A stretch of 64,000 nt of DNA, from the NCBI GenBank assembly GCA_014237405.1, contig JABZFO010000146.1:1-64000 (forward strand), given 5' to 3'. Positions 18,760 through 28,094 of this stretch are shown here, piece by piece (position 1 is the first letter of the stretch; each line of letters starts with the position of its first letter). The position numbers and the translations under genes were made by a program. The DNA is from Desulfosarcina sp. GTDB taxonomy: Bacteria; Desulfobacterota; Desulfobacteria; Desulfobacterales; Desulfosarcinaceae. The notes under the pieces were generated by a model that was given only the letters and a program-made list of their open reading frames with translations, was not told the origin of the DNA and did no database searches.

Positions 18760-18906
18760 GATGAACTCACAGTTGTCCTTAAATGAATGCGTCGGGGTTG
18801 CTGCTACGATTAGCGGTTTGCCATAAGCATAACCCAAACTGGGGCGGGGGGCAAGCCACGAGAAAGACAAGACAATCGAAATCGATGAAAACCGGTGGGC
18901 TTCGTA

Positions 18907-19087
18907 AGGGTCGCGGAAATAAATAAATCCACAAAGATTGCGCCGGATTTTGGTTTGCCGGTTTTATTTAAAATCAGGCAAGGCGCGCCAAAGGGAGTGT
19001 ATTTGTTATACGTGACTTTTGGCGCAACGCTGAAGACGGGCCAAAAGACAAGCAAGACTGTGGATTTATTTATTTCCGAGGCCCTAA
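18907..19087. mobile_element. MITE-like element, family B, complete copy
   Basis: Two perfect 20-bp inverted repeats (positions 18914-18933 and 19059-19078, core GGAAATAAATAAATCC) extend outward with two mismatches to AGGG. They enclose about 125 bases that hold a second, imperfect dyad (GCGCCAAA ... TTTTGGCGC, about 18980-19025). No coding capacity is seen. Single ends of the same kind occur at 41341 and 58474. Movement by an outside transposase is inferred; target duplications are not clear. Confidence 0.6.
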
Positions 19088-19089
19088 GG

Positions 19090-19121
19090 GCCGGCGATTC
19101 AGCCGCTGGCAAATCGCCGGC
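19090..19121 (-). terminator. Hairpin after the DAHP synthase-prephenate dehydratase gene
   Basis: GCCGGCGATT and AATCGCCGGC pair over 10 bp with a 12-base loop, just beyond the stop on the minus strand. The downstream bases are not T-rich, so it may only stabilise the 3' end. Confidence 0.4.
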
Positions 19122-19138
19122 TCCTTTGCAATCGAACA

Positions 19139-21001
19139 TCAATAGGCGCCCAGGACCTTGAGATAATCGGTTTTCTTTCGAATGGCTTCTAAAATGGGCG
19201 CGAAGGATGCAGTGGTGACATCCGTTTCCACATCCGCGTAGAACATGTACTCCCAAGGTTTTCCATGAATGGGGCGGGATTCCAGCTTCACCAGGTTGAT
19301 TTGGTTTTCGGTGAAGATCTTCAAGATTTCGAACAAGGCGCCGGGCTGGTTGCCGGTGGAGTAGACCAGAGATGATCTCTTCCGGTTGCCGTTGCTTCGG
19401 GGCTGGGCGGCAATCACAACAAATCGGGTGTAATTTCGCGGGTTGGTTTCGATGCCCGTCTCAATGACAGCCATACCGAACAGCTGAGCGGCTTCACGGC
19501 TGCCGATGGCGGCGACGTCATTGTTCTCCATTTGCGAGATGGCCTTGACGGCACTTCCAGTGGCATTGACAGTCACCCGCTGCCAGCCTTCATGCTGATC
19601 GAGAAACCGGCGGCATTGGTCGATGGCCTGGGAGGGCGCAATCACGGTTTTCAATTCGTCCATGGTTGCGCCCGGCTTTCCAATGAGGTGGTGGACAATG
19701 CGAAGGGTCAGATCCCCCGTGATGGAAAGATCGTATTCCAGCAGCAGGTCGTAATTTTCGTGAATACTGCCGGTGAGGGAGTTCTCCAAAGGGATGACGC
19801 CGTACTGGGTGTCGCCGGCTTTCACCGCTTCGAAGATGGCGCGATAGGATGGCTTGGGCGCCACCGGCATATCGTCGCCGAAATATTGAATGCAGGCATT
19901 GTGGCTGAAGGTGCCAATTTCGCCCATGATGGCGGTTTTGATGGCCTTGCCTTGGGTCGCCGTTTGCATAGACTCTTCCGCTGCTTTGTCCAGGTAGCTG
20001 AAGTCCAGCTGTTTACCGACCACTGGGGCGATTACATAGATATCCCGGGTCAGTTGGCCGAACTGCTCTGGGTACAGGCTCTGGGGGCCGTCGGACAGGG
20101 CGTTGTCCGGATCGTGGTGGACTTCCACCATCAGGGCGTCGGCTCCGGCGGCAACGGCAGCCCGGGCCATGGGGCTGACCTTTTCACGGATGCCGGTGGC
20201 ATGGCTGGGATCGATGACCACGGGCAGGTGGGTGAGTTGTTTGAGGACGGGAATGGCGGAGAGGTCCAGGGTGTTGCGGGTGTAGGGCTCGAAGGTTCGG
20301 ATGCCGCGTTCGCACAGGATCACCTTGTCGTTACCTTCGGAGAGGATATACTCGGCGCTCATGAGCCACTCCTTGATGGTGGACGCCAGGCCGCGTTTCA
20401 GGACCACCGGCTTCCCCAGGCGCCCTACACACTTGAGAAGTTCGAAATTCTGCATGTTTCGGGCGCCCACCTGCACCGCATCCACATATTTGGCCATCAT
20501 ATCTGCCTGAGAAGGTGAGGTCATTTCCGTGACGACAGGCATGCCCGTCTCCTCGCGCACCTGGGCTAAAATTTTAAGGCCTTCTTCTTCCATGCCCTGG
20601 AAGGAGTAGGGTGAGGTTCGGGGCTTGAAGGCACCGCCCCGGTACATCACCGCGCCATAGCGGCGGACCGCGCGGGCAATGGTCAGGGCCTGGTCACGGC
20701 TTTCAATGGCGCAGGGGCCGGCGATCACCACGATGCGCTGGCCGCCCACGGCCACGTTGCCAACCTGGACTACTGTGTCTTCGGGATGCCACTGACGGCT
20801 CACCAGCTTAAACGGTGTGGGGATGGGCACCGCCTTTTCCACACCGGGCAGCGCCTCGAGCATGGCCGTGTCCAGGCCGCTTTTGCCCAAAGCGCCGATG
20901 ACGTTGTGCCCGGCCTCGTTCATTTCTCTCACCACACACCCCTGGTTGAACAGCACACCGCGAATGTGGGCCCGCTGGTCCTTGGTGATGTCGTTGTTCA
21001 G
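19139..21001 (-). CDS. DAHP synthase fused to prephenate dehydratase with ACT domain
   Basis: One polypeptide carries two ends of phenylalanine synthesis. Residues about 1-80 are the small ferredoxin-like domain of type I-beta DAHP synthase, 85-345 the DAHP synthase barrel ([31 protein letters not shown]), and 355-620 prephenate dehydratase with an ACT regulatory domain ([47 protein letters not shown]). The commonly used GTG at 20956 cuts off the first strand of the regulatory domain; a CTG at 21001 has GGAGG 9 bases upstream and restores it, with no ATG, GTG or TTG between. Expression is likely attenuated by the leader just upstream. Confidence 0.88.
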   Translation of the reverse strand: MNNDITKDQRAHIRGVLFNQGCVVREMNEAGHNVIGALGKSGLDTAMLEALPGVEKAVPIPTPFKLVSRQWHPEDTVVQVGNVAVGGQRIVVIAGPCAIESRDQALTIARAVRRYGAVMYRGGAFKPRTSPYSFQGMEEEGLKILAQVREETGMPVVTEMTSPSQADMMAKYVDAVQVGARNMQNFELLKCVGRLGKPVVLKRGLASTIKEWLMSAEYILSEGNDKVILCERGIRTFEPYTRNTLDLSAIPVLKQLTHLPVVIDPSHATGIREKVSPMARAAVAAGADALMVEVHHDPDNALSDGPQSLYPEQFGQLTRDIYVIAPVVGKQLDFSYLDKAAEESMQTATQGKAIKTAIMGEIGTFSHNACIQYFGDDMPVAPKPSYRAIFEAVKAGDTQYGVIPLENSLTGSIHENYDLLLEYDLSITGDLTLRIVHHLIGKPGATMDELKTVIAPSQAIDQCRRFLDQHEGWQRVTVNATGSAVKAISQMENNDVAAIGSREAAQLFGMAVIETGIETNPRNYTRFVVIAAQPRSNGNRKRSSLVYSTGNQPGALFEILKIFTENQINLVKLESRPIHGKPWEYMFYADVETDVTTASFAPILEAIRKKTDYLKVLGAY

Positions 21002-21026
21002 TACGGTTGGCCTCCGGGGCTTGAAA

Positions 21027-21065
21027 CCAAAAACCCCGGATGGACCGTTTGAAGTCCATCCGGGG
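21027..21065 (-). terminator. Attenuator terminator before the DAHP synthase-prephenate dehydratase gene
   Basis: On the minus strand CCCCGGATGGAC and GTCCATCCGGGG form a perfect 12-bp stem with an 8-base loop, followed by TTTTTGG. It lies between the Phe-rich leader peptide and the structural gene, the classic place for a transcription attenuator. A palindrome AACTGACGTCAGTT at 21070-21083 overlaps the leader stop and could take part in the alternative structure. Confidence 0.85.
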
Positions 21066-21081
21066 CGGTAACTGACGTCAG

Positions 21082-21171
21082 TTAAAGTGCCGGACAGACG
21101 CTCCTAAAGCTAAAAAAGAAGCATCCAAAAAAAAGCCGGCTTGTGTTGTTGAGATCGTAAGGTTTCATCAT
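21082..21171 (-). CDS. Phe-rich leader peptide (pheL-like), 29 aa
   Basis: A short frame with AGGA just upstream starts at the ATG at 21171 (a second ATG follows directly) and ends at TAA 21084-21082. The peptide contains the run [11 protein letters not shown]: six Phe within ten residues. When charged tRNA-Phe is scarce the ribosome should stall there and prevent the terminator at 21027-21065 from forming. The amino acid is the product of the enzyme encoded downstream, which makes the reading strong. It is too short for most gene finders. Confidence 0.85.
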   Translation of the reverse strand: MMKPYDLNNTSRLFFGCFFFSFRSVCPAL

Positions 21172-21193
21172 TGTTTCCTGTTTGCTTGTCCAC

Positions 21194-21223
21194 CTGATAC
21201 GACAGTCGATATTGGTTTGTCAA
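21194..21223 (-). promoter_or_regulatory. Promoter of the phe leader
   Basis: Read on the minus strand: TTGACA (21223-21218), an 18-base spacer, then TATCAG (21199-21194). The leader ATG lies about 22 bases downstream, so the transcript would start just ahead of the leader peptide. Confidence 0.65.
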
Positions 21224-21350
21224 TGGCAGATTTGCCGGTTTGGCTTTTCCATCTGATTTGACTGTGGTAAGAGAAACGACACAAATTGGGACGCATTGCC
21301 CGTGTCCAAGACCGATTTTTCCCATAAAGACGTTCTACGGTGGCGAAGAT

Positions 21351-22388
21351 ATGAAAAAGTTGTTGGTTAGAGGCGCCTCTAGCTCCTCCCAAATTATGGT
21401 GGGGGAGTCGATTGACAATCTGGAACAGTATATTGATGTGCGCCATACGGTGATTATTACCGACAGCACGGTCAGCAGGCTTTACCAGCAACAGTTCCCC
21501 GTAGGCCCGGTCATTTCCATCGGTTTAGGGGAGAAGATCAAAACCCTGGAAACGGTGACGACCATTTTCAGACAGCTGGTGGACCTGGAGGCGGACCGGT
21601 CCACCTTTATTCTGGGCGTCGGTGGCGGTATCGTCTGCGATATCGCCGGATTTGTGGCCTCTACCTACATGCGGGGGACACGCTTTGGTTTTGTCTCCAC
21701 GACATTGCTGTCCCAGGTGGATGCCAGCGTGGGGGGCAAAAATGGCGTGAACTTCGGCGGGTATAAGAATATGGTGGGGGTCTTTAATCAGCCCGAATTT
21801 GTGATCTGCGATATGGCGCTGCTCAACACCCTGCCGATCCGGGAGATTTTATGCGGCTTTGCGGAGATTATCAAGCACGGGGCCATCGCCGATGGTTCCA
21901 TGCTGGACTTTCTTGAAATCCACCGGGATGCCGCCCTGGATCTGGATGCAGCGATTATCGCGCATCTGGTTTACCGCTCGGTGGAGATCAAGGCCGGCGT
22001 GGTCACCCGGGACGAACGGGAACATGGGGAACGGCGCAAGCTGAACTTCGGCCATACCTTCGGCCATGCCCTTGAAAAGCTTACGGGCATCCCCCACGGC
22101 GAAGCCGTGGGTATCGGCATGGTGCTGGCCGCCAATTTGTCTGTTGAAAAAGGGTTGCTGGCCCGAAACGACGCCAGTCGTCTTGAGAAGATCATCCACA
22201 GCTATGGACTACCGGTCCGGCCCCCCGTGGATGTTTCGTCTATGCTGGCGGCCATGAGAAAAGACAAAAAGCGGGAAGGAGACCGGATCCATTTTGTTTT
22301 TTTGGATGCCCTGGGCAGTGCCTGCGTAAAAGAGATCGAATTTGAAGAACTCTATCGCCTGGCCAAAGCGGCCGGGTCGGTTAGGTGA
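21351..22388 (+). CDS. aroB: 3-dehydroquinate synthase
   Basis: A 345-residue AroB, second step of the shikimate pathway: NAD-dependent conversion of DAHP to 3-dehydroquinate. Visible motifs include the NAD-binding GVGGGIVCDIAGF, QVDASVGGKNGVN, the metal ligands in GFAEIIKHGAI, and HTFGHALE and HGEAVGIG with the zinc-binding His. The ATG at 21351 begins the homology; the frame is open to 21240 but that part has no family match. It is divergent from the DAHP synthase fusion 180 bases away, putting steps one and two of the pathway side by side. The glycosyltransferase starts 9 bases after its stop. Confidence 0.93.
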   Translation: MKKLLVRGASSSSQIMVGESIDNLEQYIDVRHTVIITDSTVSRLYQQQFPVGPVISIGLGEKIKTLETVTTIFRQLVDLEADRSTFILGVGGGIVCDIAGFVASTYMRGTRFGFVSTTLLSQVDASVGGKNGVNFGGYKNMVGVFNQPEFVICDMALLNTLPIREILCGFAEIIKHGAIADGSMLDFLEIHRDAALDLDAAIIAHLVYRSVEIKAGVVTRDEREHGERRKLNFGHTFGHALEKLTGIPHGEAVGIGMVLAANLSVEKGLLARNDASRLEKIIHSYGLPVRPPVDVSSMLAAMRKDKKREGDRIHFVFLDALGSACVKEIEFEELYRLAKAAGSVR

Positions 22389-22397
22389 CCACATTCC

Positions 22398-23645
22398 ATG
22401 CGTTTTCTTTTCCTGGAGTCTTTTTACGGTGGTTCCCACCGGGATTTTGCCCAGGGGCTGGCGGCTCACTCCCGCCATGACATCCATATGATGACGCTTC
22501 CCGCAAGGTTTTGGAAATGGCGCATGCGGGGTGCCGCCCTTCACTTTGCTCGCACTATCGACGACCCGTCCTCCTTTGACGGGATCATTACCACCGGCTT
22601 GATGAGCCTGTCCGATTTTACCGCGCTGTGTGGCGGCCGTCGTCCGCCGACGCTGGTCTATTTCCATGAGAACCAGCTGACCTATCCCCTGACGCCGGGG
22701 GAGCGGATGGATCTCCAGTTCGGCTTCACCGATATCACCACGGCCCTTTGCGCGGACCGGATTCTGTTCAACTCACAATTTCATTTCGATCAATTTTTCA
22801 CCACCCTCCCCGGTTTCATCGACCGAATGCCGGAGTTCAAGCCCCGGTGGGCCGTCGAAGCCATCCGGAATAAAGCCGGTGTTCTCCACCCAGGTTGCCA
22901 TTTTGAAGCAGCCCATCTGGAACCAGCGTCTTTGCCTCAGGGGCCACCGCTGATTATCTGGAACCACCGCTGGGAGTTTGACAAGAATCCGGAAGCATTC
23001 TTTGACGCCCTTGATCAGGTGGACCGAATGGGAATCGATTTCAGACTATCCCTCCTGGGTGAGAACTATCAGGTGGCCCCAAAGGCGTTCTTAAAGGCCA
23101 AATCCCGTTTTGGCGAAAAGATGGCTCATTACGGCTATGCAAAATCAAGGGACGATTATGTGGATTGGCTCAGGAAGGGGTTTGTCGCAGTGAGTACGGC
23201 CAACCAGGAGAACTTCGGGATCGCCATGGTTGAAGCCATGCGGCATGGTTGCCTGCCGCTGCTGCCCCATCGGCTTGCTTACCCGGAAATCCTTCCCAAA
23301 GAGTTTCATGCGGATTTTCTTTATCGTAGCCAAGATGATCTGGTGCACAAACTGGCAGGGATGTTGCGCCACCCGGATCGTTTTTCCGGACACCGGCCGG
23401 TGCTGTCGGACATGATGGCTCGCCATGCTTGGTCGGCGGTTATCGACCGGTACGACCAGGAATTGGAATTGCTGGCTTCCAACCTCAGTCAACAAGGAGA
23501 AATCGATGTCGAACCAGAAGGAGAGTTACAAGGAAAAAATCGATCGGGCCACGGCTGTATTTCAGACCAACTTGGGAACCTTCGAGGCCGAACTGTACGC
23601 CAAGGAGTGCCCGGAAACCGTGTGGAGCTTTATCAACCTGGTTGA
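22398..23645 (+). CDS. tRNA-queuosine mannosyltransferase-like (GTDC1/QTMAN family, DUF3524)
   Basis: The N-terminal half carries the DUF3524 signature shared with animal GTDC1: FLESFYGGSHRDF, TLPARFWKWRMRGAALHF and VYFHENQLTYPL. The C-terminal half is a GT-B fold with the donor-binding segment STANQENFGIAMVEAM. Animal GTDC1 transfers mannose to queuosine 34 of tRNA-Asp; a similar role here is inference from these motifs. No stop follows the normal end near residue 370; the frame runs 140 bases into the cyclophilin gene in another frame, adding about 45 residues (from EPEGELQG) unlike the family. Confidence 0.75.
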   Translation: MRFLFLESFYGGSHRDFAQGLAAHSRHDIHMMTLPARFWKWRMRGAALHFARTIDDPSSFDGIITTGLMSLSDFTALCGGRRPPTLVYFHENQLTYPLTPGERMDLQFGFTDITTALCADRILFNSQFHFDQFFTTLPGFIDRMPEFKPRWAVEAIRNKAGVLHPGCHFEAAHLEPASLPQGPPLIIWNHRWEFDKNPEAFFDALDQVDRMGIDFRLSLLGENYQVAPKAFLKAKSRFGEKMAHYGYAKSRDDYVDWLRKGFVAVSTANQENFGIAMVEAMRHGCLPLLPHRLAYPEILPKEFHADFLYRSQDDLVHKLAGMLRHPDRFSGHRPVLSDMMARHAWSAVIDRYDQELELLASNLSQQGEIDVEPEGELQGKNRSGHGCISDQLGNLRGRTVRQGVPGNRVELYQPG

Positions 23646-24030
23646 AGGCCGGCAGGAGACCCCGAGAGGCGGCAACTATTATGACGGCCTCGGTTTTCAC
23701 CGGGTCATCGAGGGCTTTGTCATCCAGGGGGGCTGCCCCTTCGGCAATGGCACCGGCGGCCCGGGCTATCAGTTCCAGGATGAATTCCATCCCGATCTCA
23801 GACACGATGGCCCGGGGATGCTCTCCATGGCCAACGCCGGTCCTGGGACCAACGGCAGCCAGTTTTTCGTGACGCTGGCGCCCACCCCTCATTTGGATGA
23901 CCGCCACTCGGTATTCGGCAAAGTCACCGAAGGGCTCGACGTGGTGATGAAGATCGGTTCCGTGGCCACCGGTTCCATGGACAAGCCCAAAGAACCGGTG
24001 ACCATGGAGAAGGTGACCATTCGACGATAA
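23506..24030 (+). CDS. Cyclophilin-type peptidyl-prolyl cis-trans isomerase
   Basis: A 174-residue cyclophilin. The start is the ATG at 23506, with AAGGAG 7 bases upstream; the frame is open further but that part belongs to the upstream gene in another frame. Motifs: VFQTNLGTFEAELY, FHRVIEGFVIQGG, GPGMLSMANAGPGTNGSQFFVT and HSVFGKVTEG. There is no signal peptide, so it is probably cytoplasmic. It overlaps the last 140 bases of the mannosyltransferase-like gene, which suggests coupled expression. Confidence 0.9.
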   Translation: MSNQKESYKEKIDRATAVFQTNLGTFEAELYAKECPETVWSFINLVEGRQETPRGGNYYDGLGFHRVIEGFVIQGGCPFGNGTGGPGYQFQDEFHPDLRHDGPGMLSMANAGPGTNGSQFFVTLAPTPHLDDRHSVFGKVTEGLDVVMKIGSVATGSMDKPKEPVTMEKVTIRR

Positions 24031-24138
24031 TGCCGGTGGCGCTGGCCTAACGGACGCATCACCAGGGCAATCAACCGCTCGCCCAGTCTTTTTAGCGGAG
24101 CAATCCAAGAAAGATGAATTCATAAAAAGAGGCCATGT

Positions 24139-25608
24139 ATGCTTGAATTAAAAGCCGTCAACTTGAAACGTGCGAAGGTGGACACCCTGGTGGTGCCCGT
24201 TTGTGAAGATCGTGAGATTCACACCGACAAGACCTCGAAGTCACTAAATGATGCTGCAAAAGCACTGGCGGAGTTCAAGGGTAAAAAGGGTGACGTCATC
24301 ACCTTATTCCAACCCGCTGAAACCCGTATCACCCGGGTCGTCTTTTTCGGGCTTGGAAATGCCGAAACCTTAACCGGCGAATCCTTCAGGGCCTTTGCCG
24401 GAAACGCGGTGAAGTTCTGCATCAATGCCGGTCTGTCCACCATGACCATTGCCACGCCATCCTCCGCCGAGTTGAAAATCGATGCCGAAACCCTTTTCAG
24501 CACACTCATGGAAGGGGCCTGCCTGGGCAATCACATCTTCGACCGGTACAAGAAGGACAAAGAGAAGGCACCGGTCAAAACAGTGGTTCTCATGGCCACC
24601 GCTGCCCAGAAGAAGGCCTATTCCGGCCTGGCCAAATCCGTGGCGGCCGTTTGCGGCGCCAGCGTCATGGCCAGGGAGTGGGTGACGACGCCATCCAACG
24701 ACAAGCGGCCTGAAGTCTTCGCCGAAATGATCCGGAAGGCCGCCAGGTCAGCGGGGCTGAAGGTCAGGATCATGGACGACAGGTGGCTGGAAAAGCAGCA
24801 ATTCGGCGCCATGCTGGCGGTAGGTCAGGGCAGCAGCGCCAAACCTCGCCTCGTTACCGTGGAGTACGCACCCCAGGGGGCTAATAAGACGGTTGTCCTC
24901 GTTGGCAAGGGGGTTACCTTCGATTCGGGCGGCATCAACCTGAAGCCTTCCGGCAGCATCGAAACCATGAAGATGGACATGTCCGGCGCTGCCGCCGTGG
25001 CCGGCACCATGCTGGCCGTGGCCCGGATCAAACCGGGCGCCAAGGTGGTGGGCGTCATGCCCCTGGTGGAGAACATGCCCTCGGGAGCGGCCATTCGGCC
25101 AGGGGATATCATTCGATCCTACGAAGGGAAAACCATCGAGATCGGCAACACCGATGCAGAAGGGCGGCTGATCCTCATTGATGCCATGGCCTGGGCCATC
25201 AAGCAGTACAAGCCGGACACCATGATCGACCTGGCCACCCTTACCGGTGCGTGTGTCGTGGCGCTGGGTGAGAAGATCGCCGGCGTATTCTCCAAAGACC
25301 CGGAACTGGCCGATGCCATCGTGGCTTCCGGGGAAAAGACCCACGAGCGCTGCTGGCAACTACCCTTGCCCGAAGACTACAAGGAACTTCTCAAAAACGA
25401 GTTTGCCGACCTGAACAACGTGAGCAGCGGCCGCTGGGGCGGTGCCATCACGGCGGCGTTGTTCCTGTCCGAATTCGTCGGCGACACGTGCTGGGCACAC
25501 ATCGATATTGCCGGGCCGGCCTGGGCCAAGAAGGCGTCGGATTACTGCGAGGCCGGCGGCACCGGGTTCGGTGTGCGGCTGTTGTGCGACTTGATCGGGA
25601 AACTCTGA
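24139..25608 (+). CDS. pepA: Leucyl aminopeptidase (M17)
   Basis: A 489-residue PepA-type aminopeptidase. The catalytic C-terminal domain has the two-metal site: GKGVTFDSGGINLKPS (Lys and Asp), KMDMSGAAAV and NTDAEGRLILIDAM. The length is usual. It removes N-terminal residues from peptides in the cytoplasm; in E. coli PepA also binds DNA, which cannot be judged here. It stands about 110 bases after the cyclophilin gene. Its TGA stop runs straight into the longest heptad tract of the window. Confidence 0.93.
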   Translation: MLELKAVNLKRAKVDTLVVPVCEDREIHTDKTSKSLNDAAKALAEFKGKKGDVITLFQPAETRITRVVFFGLGNAETLTGESFRAFAGNAVKFCINAGLSTMTIATPSSAELKIDAETLFSTLMEGACLGNHIFDRYKKDKEKAPVKTVVLMATAAQKKAYSGLAKSVAAVCGASVMAREWVTTPSNDKRPEVFAEMIRKAARSAGLKVRIMDDRWLEKQQFGAMLAVGQGSSAKPRLVTVEYAPQGANKTVVLVGKGVTFDSGGINLKPSGSIETMKMDMSGAAAVAGTMLAVARIKPGAKVVGVMPLVENMPSGAAIRPGDIIRSYEGKTIEIGNTDAEGRLILIDAMAWAIKQYKPDTMIDLATLTGACVVALGEKIAGVFSKDPELADAIVASGEKTHERCWQLPLPEDYKELLKNEFADLNNVSSGRWGGAITAALFLSEFVGDTCWAHIDIAGPAWAKKASDYCEAGGTGFGVRLLCDLIGKL

Positions 25609-25812
25609 GGACGGAGGACGGATGTCTGATGACGGAGGTCGGAGGTCAGAAGTCAGAGGGCAGAAGTCGGAGGTCAGAAGAGTGAAGTCTTTAGAAGGAA
25701 TTCAGGATGCTGGAATTGAGAGATTGAGGAATTGAAGGGGCGGCTATCAGCCGCGGGCGAATTGACTGATGAATGGAAACGGCCGGGTTGGTTCCCGGCC
25801 GTTGTATTTTAA
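25609..25812 (+). repeat. Composite 3' element, copy 2, with terminator
   Basis: Eleven or so heptads of the form GGTCAGA/AGTCGGA follow the pepA stop with almost no phase error. A period-8 part (AGGAATTG AGAGATTG AGGAATTG) at about 25712-25738 follows, then the hairpin GCGGCT-ATC-AGCCGC at 25740-25754, then the terminator ACGGCCGGG-TTGGTT-CCCGGCCGT (25779-25802) with TGTATTTT. It is the best copy of the element also seen at 10864 and 28618. Confidence 0.88.
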
Positions 25813-26198
25813 GGCCCCGGAAAAACCATACTAACTCTGAAAAAAAATGGTGAGCGGGACAGATGCGAATCCCCTTTTCTGCTGGAGGTCTGCGGTAACC
25901 GCTTTTTCGATGTAGCGGTGAATGTATCCTTGCATTTTGTACTCCATCTTAAATTACACGCGTGTATTTTAGGATGGATGTAAATATGCTCGGTTTTTAA
26001 GGGTCTGTCAATCTGAAAGTACAGATCTGAATTTACCTTTCGTGCCGATTGACCACAACATGTAGAGTTCTAATTCATACGGATTTGGTTCCAGACAGTG
26101 GCAAGAAATCTGTCGCCAGAACTCATTTTCTTGAGATACTACATATTGTGCCTGATCACCGGATTAATTATTGTGAAATTTTGACATATTTATGTATA
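25813..26198. other. AT-rich gap with no gene seen
   Basis: Composition drops sharply compared with the flanks. Multiple short TTGACA/TATAAT-like words occur (for example near 26181-26200) but not at usual spacing. No frame with family features. Confidence 0.4.
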
Positions 26199-27388
26199 AT
26201 GCAAGAAGTTAAAACCTGAATCTGCCCTGAGTTAAAGCCCGCTGATTAAAAGTTGCCAACAACTTAAATATTCTATTTGACTCTCTTATCCCCCTTCCGG
26301 ACGGAACCAGCTATAACGCTTATCTCATTGAAGGAAGTGAGAAGACTGTTTTGTTAGACACGGTTGATCCCTCCATGGCCAATGAACTCTTGGCACAGCT
26401 TGAGGGCATCTCCAAGATCGATTACATCGTCTCGCAGCATGCGGAACAGGATCACTCCGGAACAATTCCGCAGGTTCTTGAAAAATACCCTAACGCAAAG
26501 ATCATATCAACCCCCAAAGCAAAGGGGATGCTTATCGATCTTCTGCAAATACCCGAGGAATTTTTCATAACTGTCAAGGATGGTGAGACCCTGTCTCTCG
26601 GGGATAGGACCTTGAAGTTTATTCATGCTCCATGGGTTCACTGGCCTGAGACCATGGTAACCTATCTGGAAGAAGACAGGATCCTATTTAGTTGTGATTT
26701 TTTCGGTTCCCATATCGCAACAACCGATCTTTTCGTCACGGATGAAGGGCGCGTCTATGAGGCGGCAAAGCGCTACTTTGCAGAGATCATGATGCCCTTC
26801 AGAAACGTGATCAAAAAGAATCTGGAGAAACTTGAGTCTTATGATATAGAAATGATAGCTCCTGGTCATGGCCAAATATTTCCTAATCCGGCGTTTATTT
26901 TGGATGCCTATCGTGACTGGATTCTCGGCTCTCCCCGAAACACGGTTGTTTTGCCTTACGTATCCATGCATGCAAGCACAAAGCGGATGGTCGAGCATTT
27001 TGTTGCGGCCCTTGTGGAGAAAGGTGTCAGGGTCGAACAGTTTAACCTAACCGTAACCGATATAGGGAAACTGGCCATGGCCCTTGTTGACGCGGCGACA
27101 ATCGTTGTCGGTACGCCCACAATCCTGGCAGGCCCTCATCCTTATGCGGCCTACGCCGCGGTTTTGGCAAACGCCCTGCGACCTAAAACAAAATTCCTTT
27201 CCATCATCGGCTCCTATGGGTGGGGTGGGAAGACTGTGGAAACGTTGGCTGGAATGATTCCCAATCTTAAGGTGGAGGTCATAGACCCCGTTCTTTGCAA
27301 AGGGATGCCTTCAGAGGATGCTTTTAAGGCATTGGATGAACTGGCTGCCACCATTGCGGAAAAACACAAGGAGCACGATTTTACTTAA
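26199..27388 (+). pseudogene. Flavodiiron protein (FprA-type) without an intact 5' end
   Basis: From about 26270 the frame reads FDSLIPLPDGTSYNAYLIEG and then the whole flavodiiron core: di-iron ligands in QHAEQDH, WVHWPET, CDFFGSH and APGHGQIF, then a flavodoxin domain starting VSMHASTKRMVEHF. Members reduce O2 or NO. The first 20-25 residues normal for the family are missing: going upstream the frame meets TGA at 26243 with no ATG, GTG or TTG. An ATG at 26199 opens MQEVKT and then stops, and may be the old start in a shifted frame. The only in-frame starts available (TTG 26351) would cut into the metal domain. Low GC suggests foreign origin. Confidence 0.7.
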
Positions 27389-27608
27389 TGCGAATTTTGA
27401 AGCCCGCTCAAGATTTTATTCAGAGGCCGTTTACAATGGCAGATTTATCAGAAAAGCTGAAGAAAACATTAGGAGTCGAACAATAAAGCTCAAGCCAGTG
27501 CTTCTCAGTTTTCGAGGTGACCGCAACATGTTGGGGGTAGCCGAAATAAGTTATTGGAACTCATTCGCGACAGGTATCTGCTATTAAAACGTAACACTTA
27601 AAAAAAAG

Positions 27609-27638
27609 GCCGACTACAATATCTGGTAGTCGGCTTTT
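27609..27638 (+). terminator. Bidirectional terminator
   Basis: A perfect 9-bp stem GCCGACTAC/GTAGTCGGC with an 8-base loop has T4 after it and A7 before it, so it can end the flavodiiron transcript from the left and the LysR fragment from the right. Confidence 0.85.
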
Positions 27639-27716
27639 CACGTTGAAGTCCATCTTAACTGCAGATACGATCGATCTACATTAAAGATATTCTAGTCACT
27701 GTATTGTTTATGATAA

Positions 27717-28058
27717 CTACTTCACTAAACGAGGACGTGATGCTACGAAAGGCATGGATCGAAATTCTTCGGTAATGTACTGAGCCAGGTAGGTTTGGGC
27801 TGTGCTCGCAGGGTTGTCGGATTGATGCAAGCTCACTACGGCCGAGGGCAGGCTGTTCAACACGCCATCAGGTAAAATGCGGAAGCCGGAAAGCGGGATG
27901 CTGGCTCCCACAGGTGCGACGGCAAACCCCGCTTTCACAGCCGCTAGCACGCCGGCAATGCTGGGACTTGAATAAGCCACCCGATAGGAAATGCCCTGTT
28001 CGGCCAGGGCTTGCATTGCCCATTTTCGGAACATGCAACCCTGGTGGAATACGGCCAG
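27717..28058 (-). pseudogene. LysR-type regulator, C-terminal fragment only
   Basis: About 114 residues of the effector-binding domain of a LysR regulator: LAVFHQGCMFRKWAMQAL, PSIAGVLAAVKAGFAVAPVGAS, then the end of the domain. Homologous proteins have about 180 more residues including the DNA-binding helix-turn-helix, which should lie towards 28100; instead there is a stop and, 36 bases on, the AhpD-like gene. LysR genes often sit divergent from AhpD/carboxymuconolactone decarboxylase genes, so a deletion probably removed the front of the regulator and part of the shared promoter. Confidence 0.7.
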
Positions 28059-28094
28059 TTAATAACGAGAGAAAACTAACTTAAGGAGGACATT

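Noticed and set aside
18490..18870. Longer Smr protein starting at 18870
   Set aside because: The extra 37 residues do not look like Smr and no ribosome site is present; the ATG at 18759 fits the domain start.
26181..26200. TTGACA and TATAAT words before the flavodiiron gene
   Set aside because: Only 8 bases apart, so not a promoter of the usual kind.
27436..27486. 16-codon frame MADLSEKLKKTLGVEQ with AGAGG upstream, after the flavodiiron gene
   Set aside because: Too short to support. Possibly the remnant of a small gene, but nothing identifies it.
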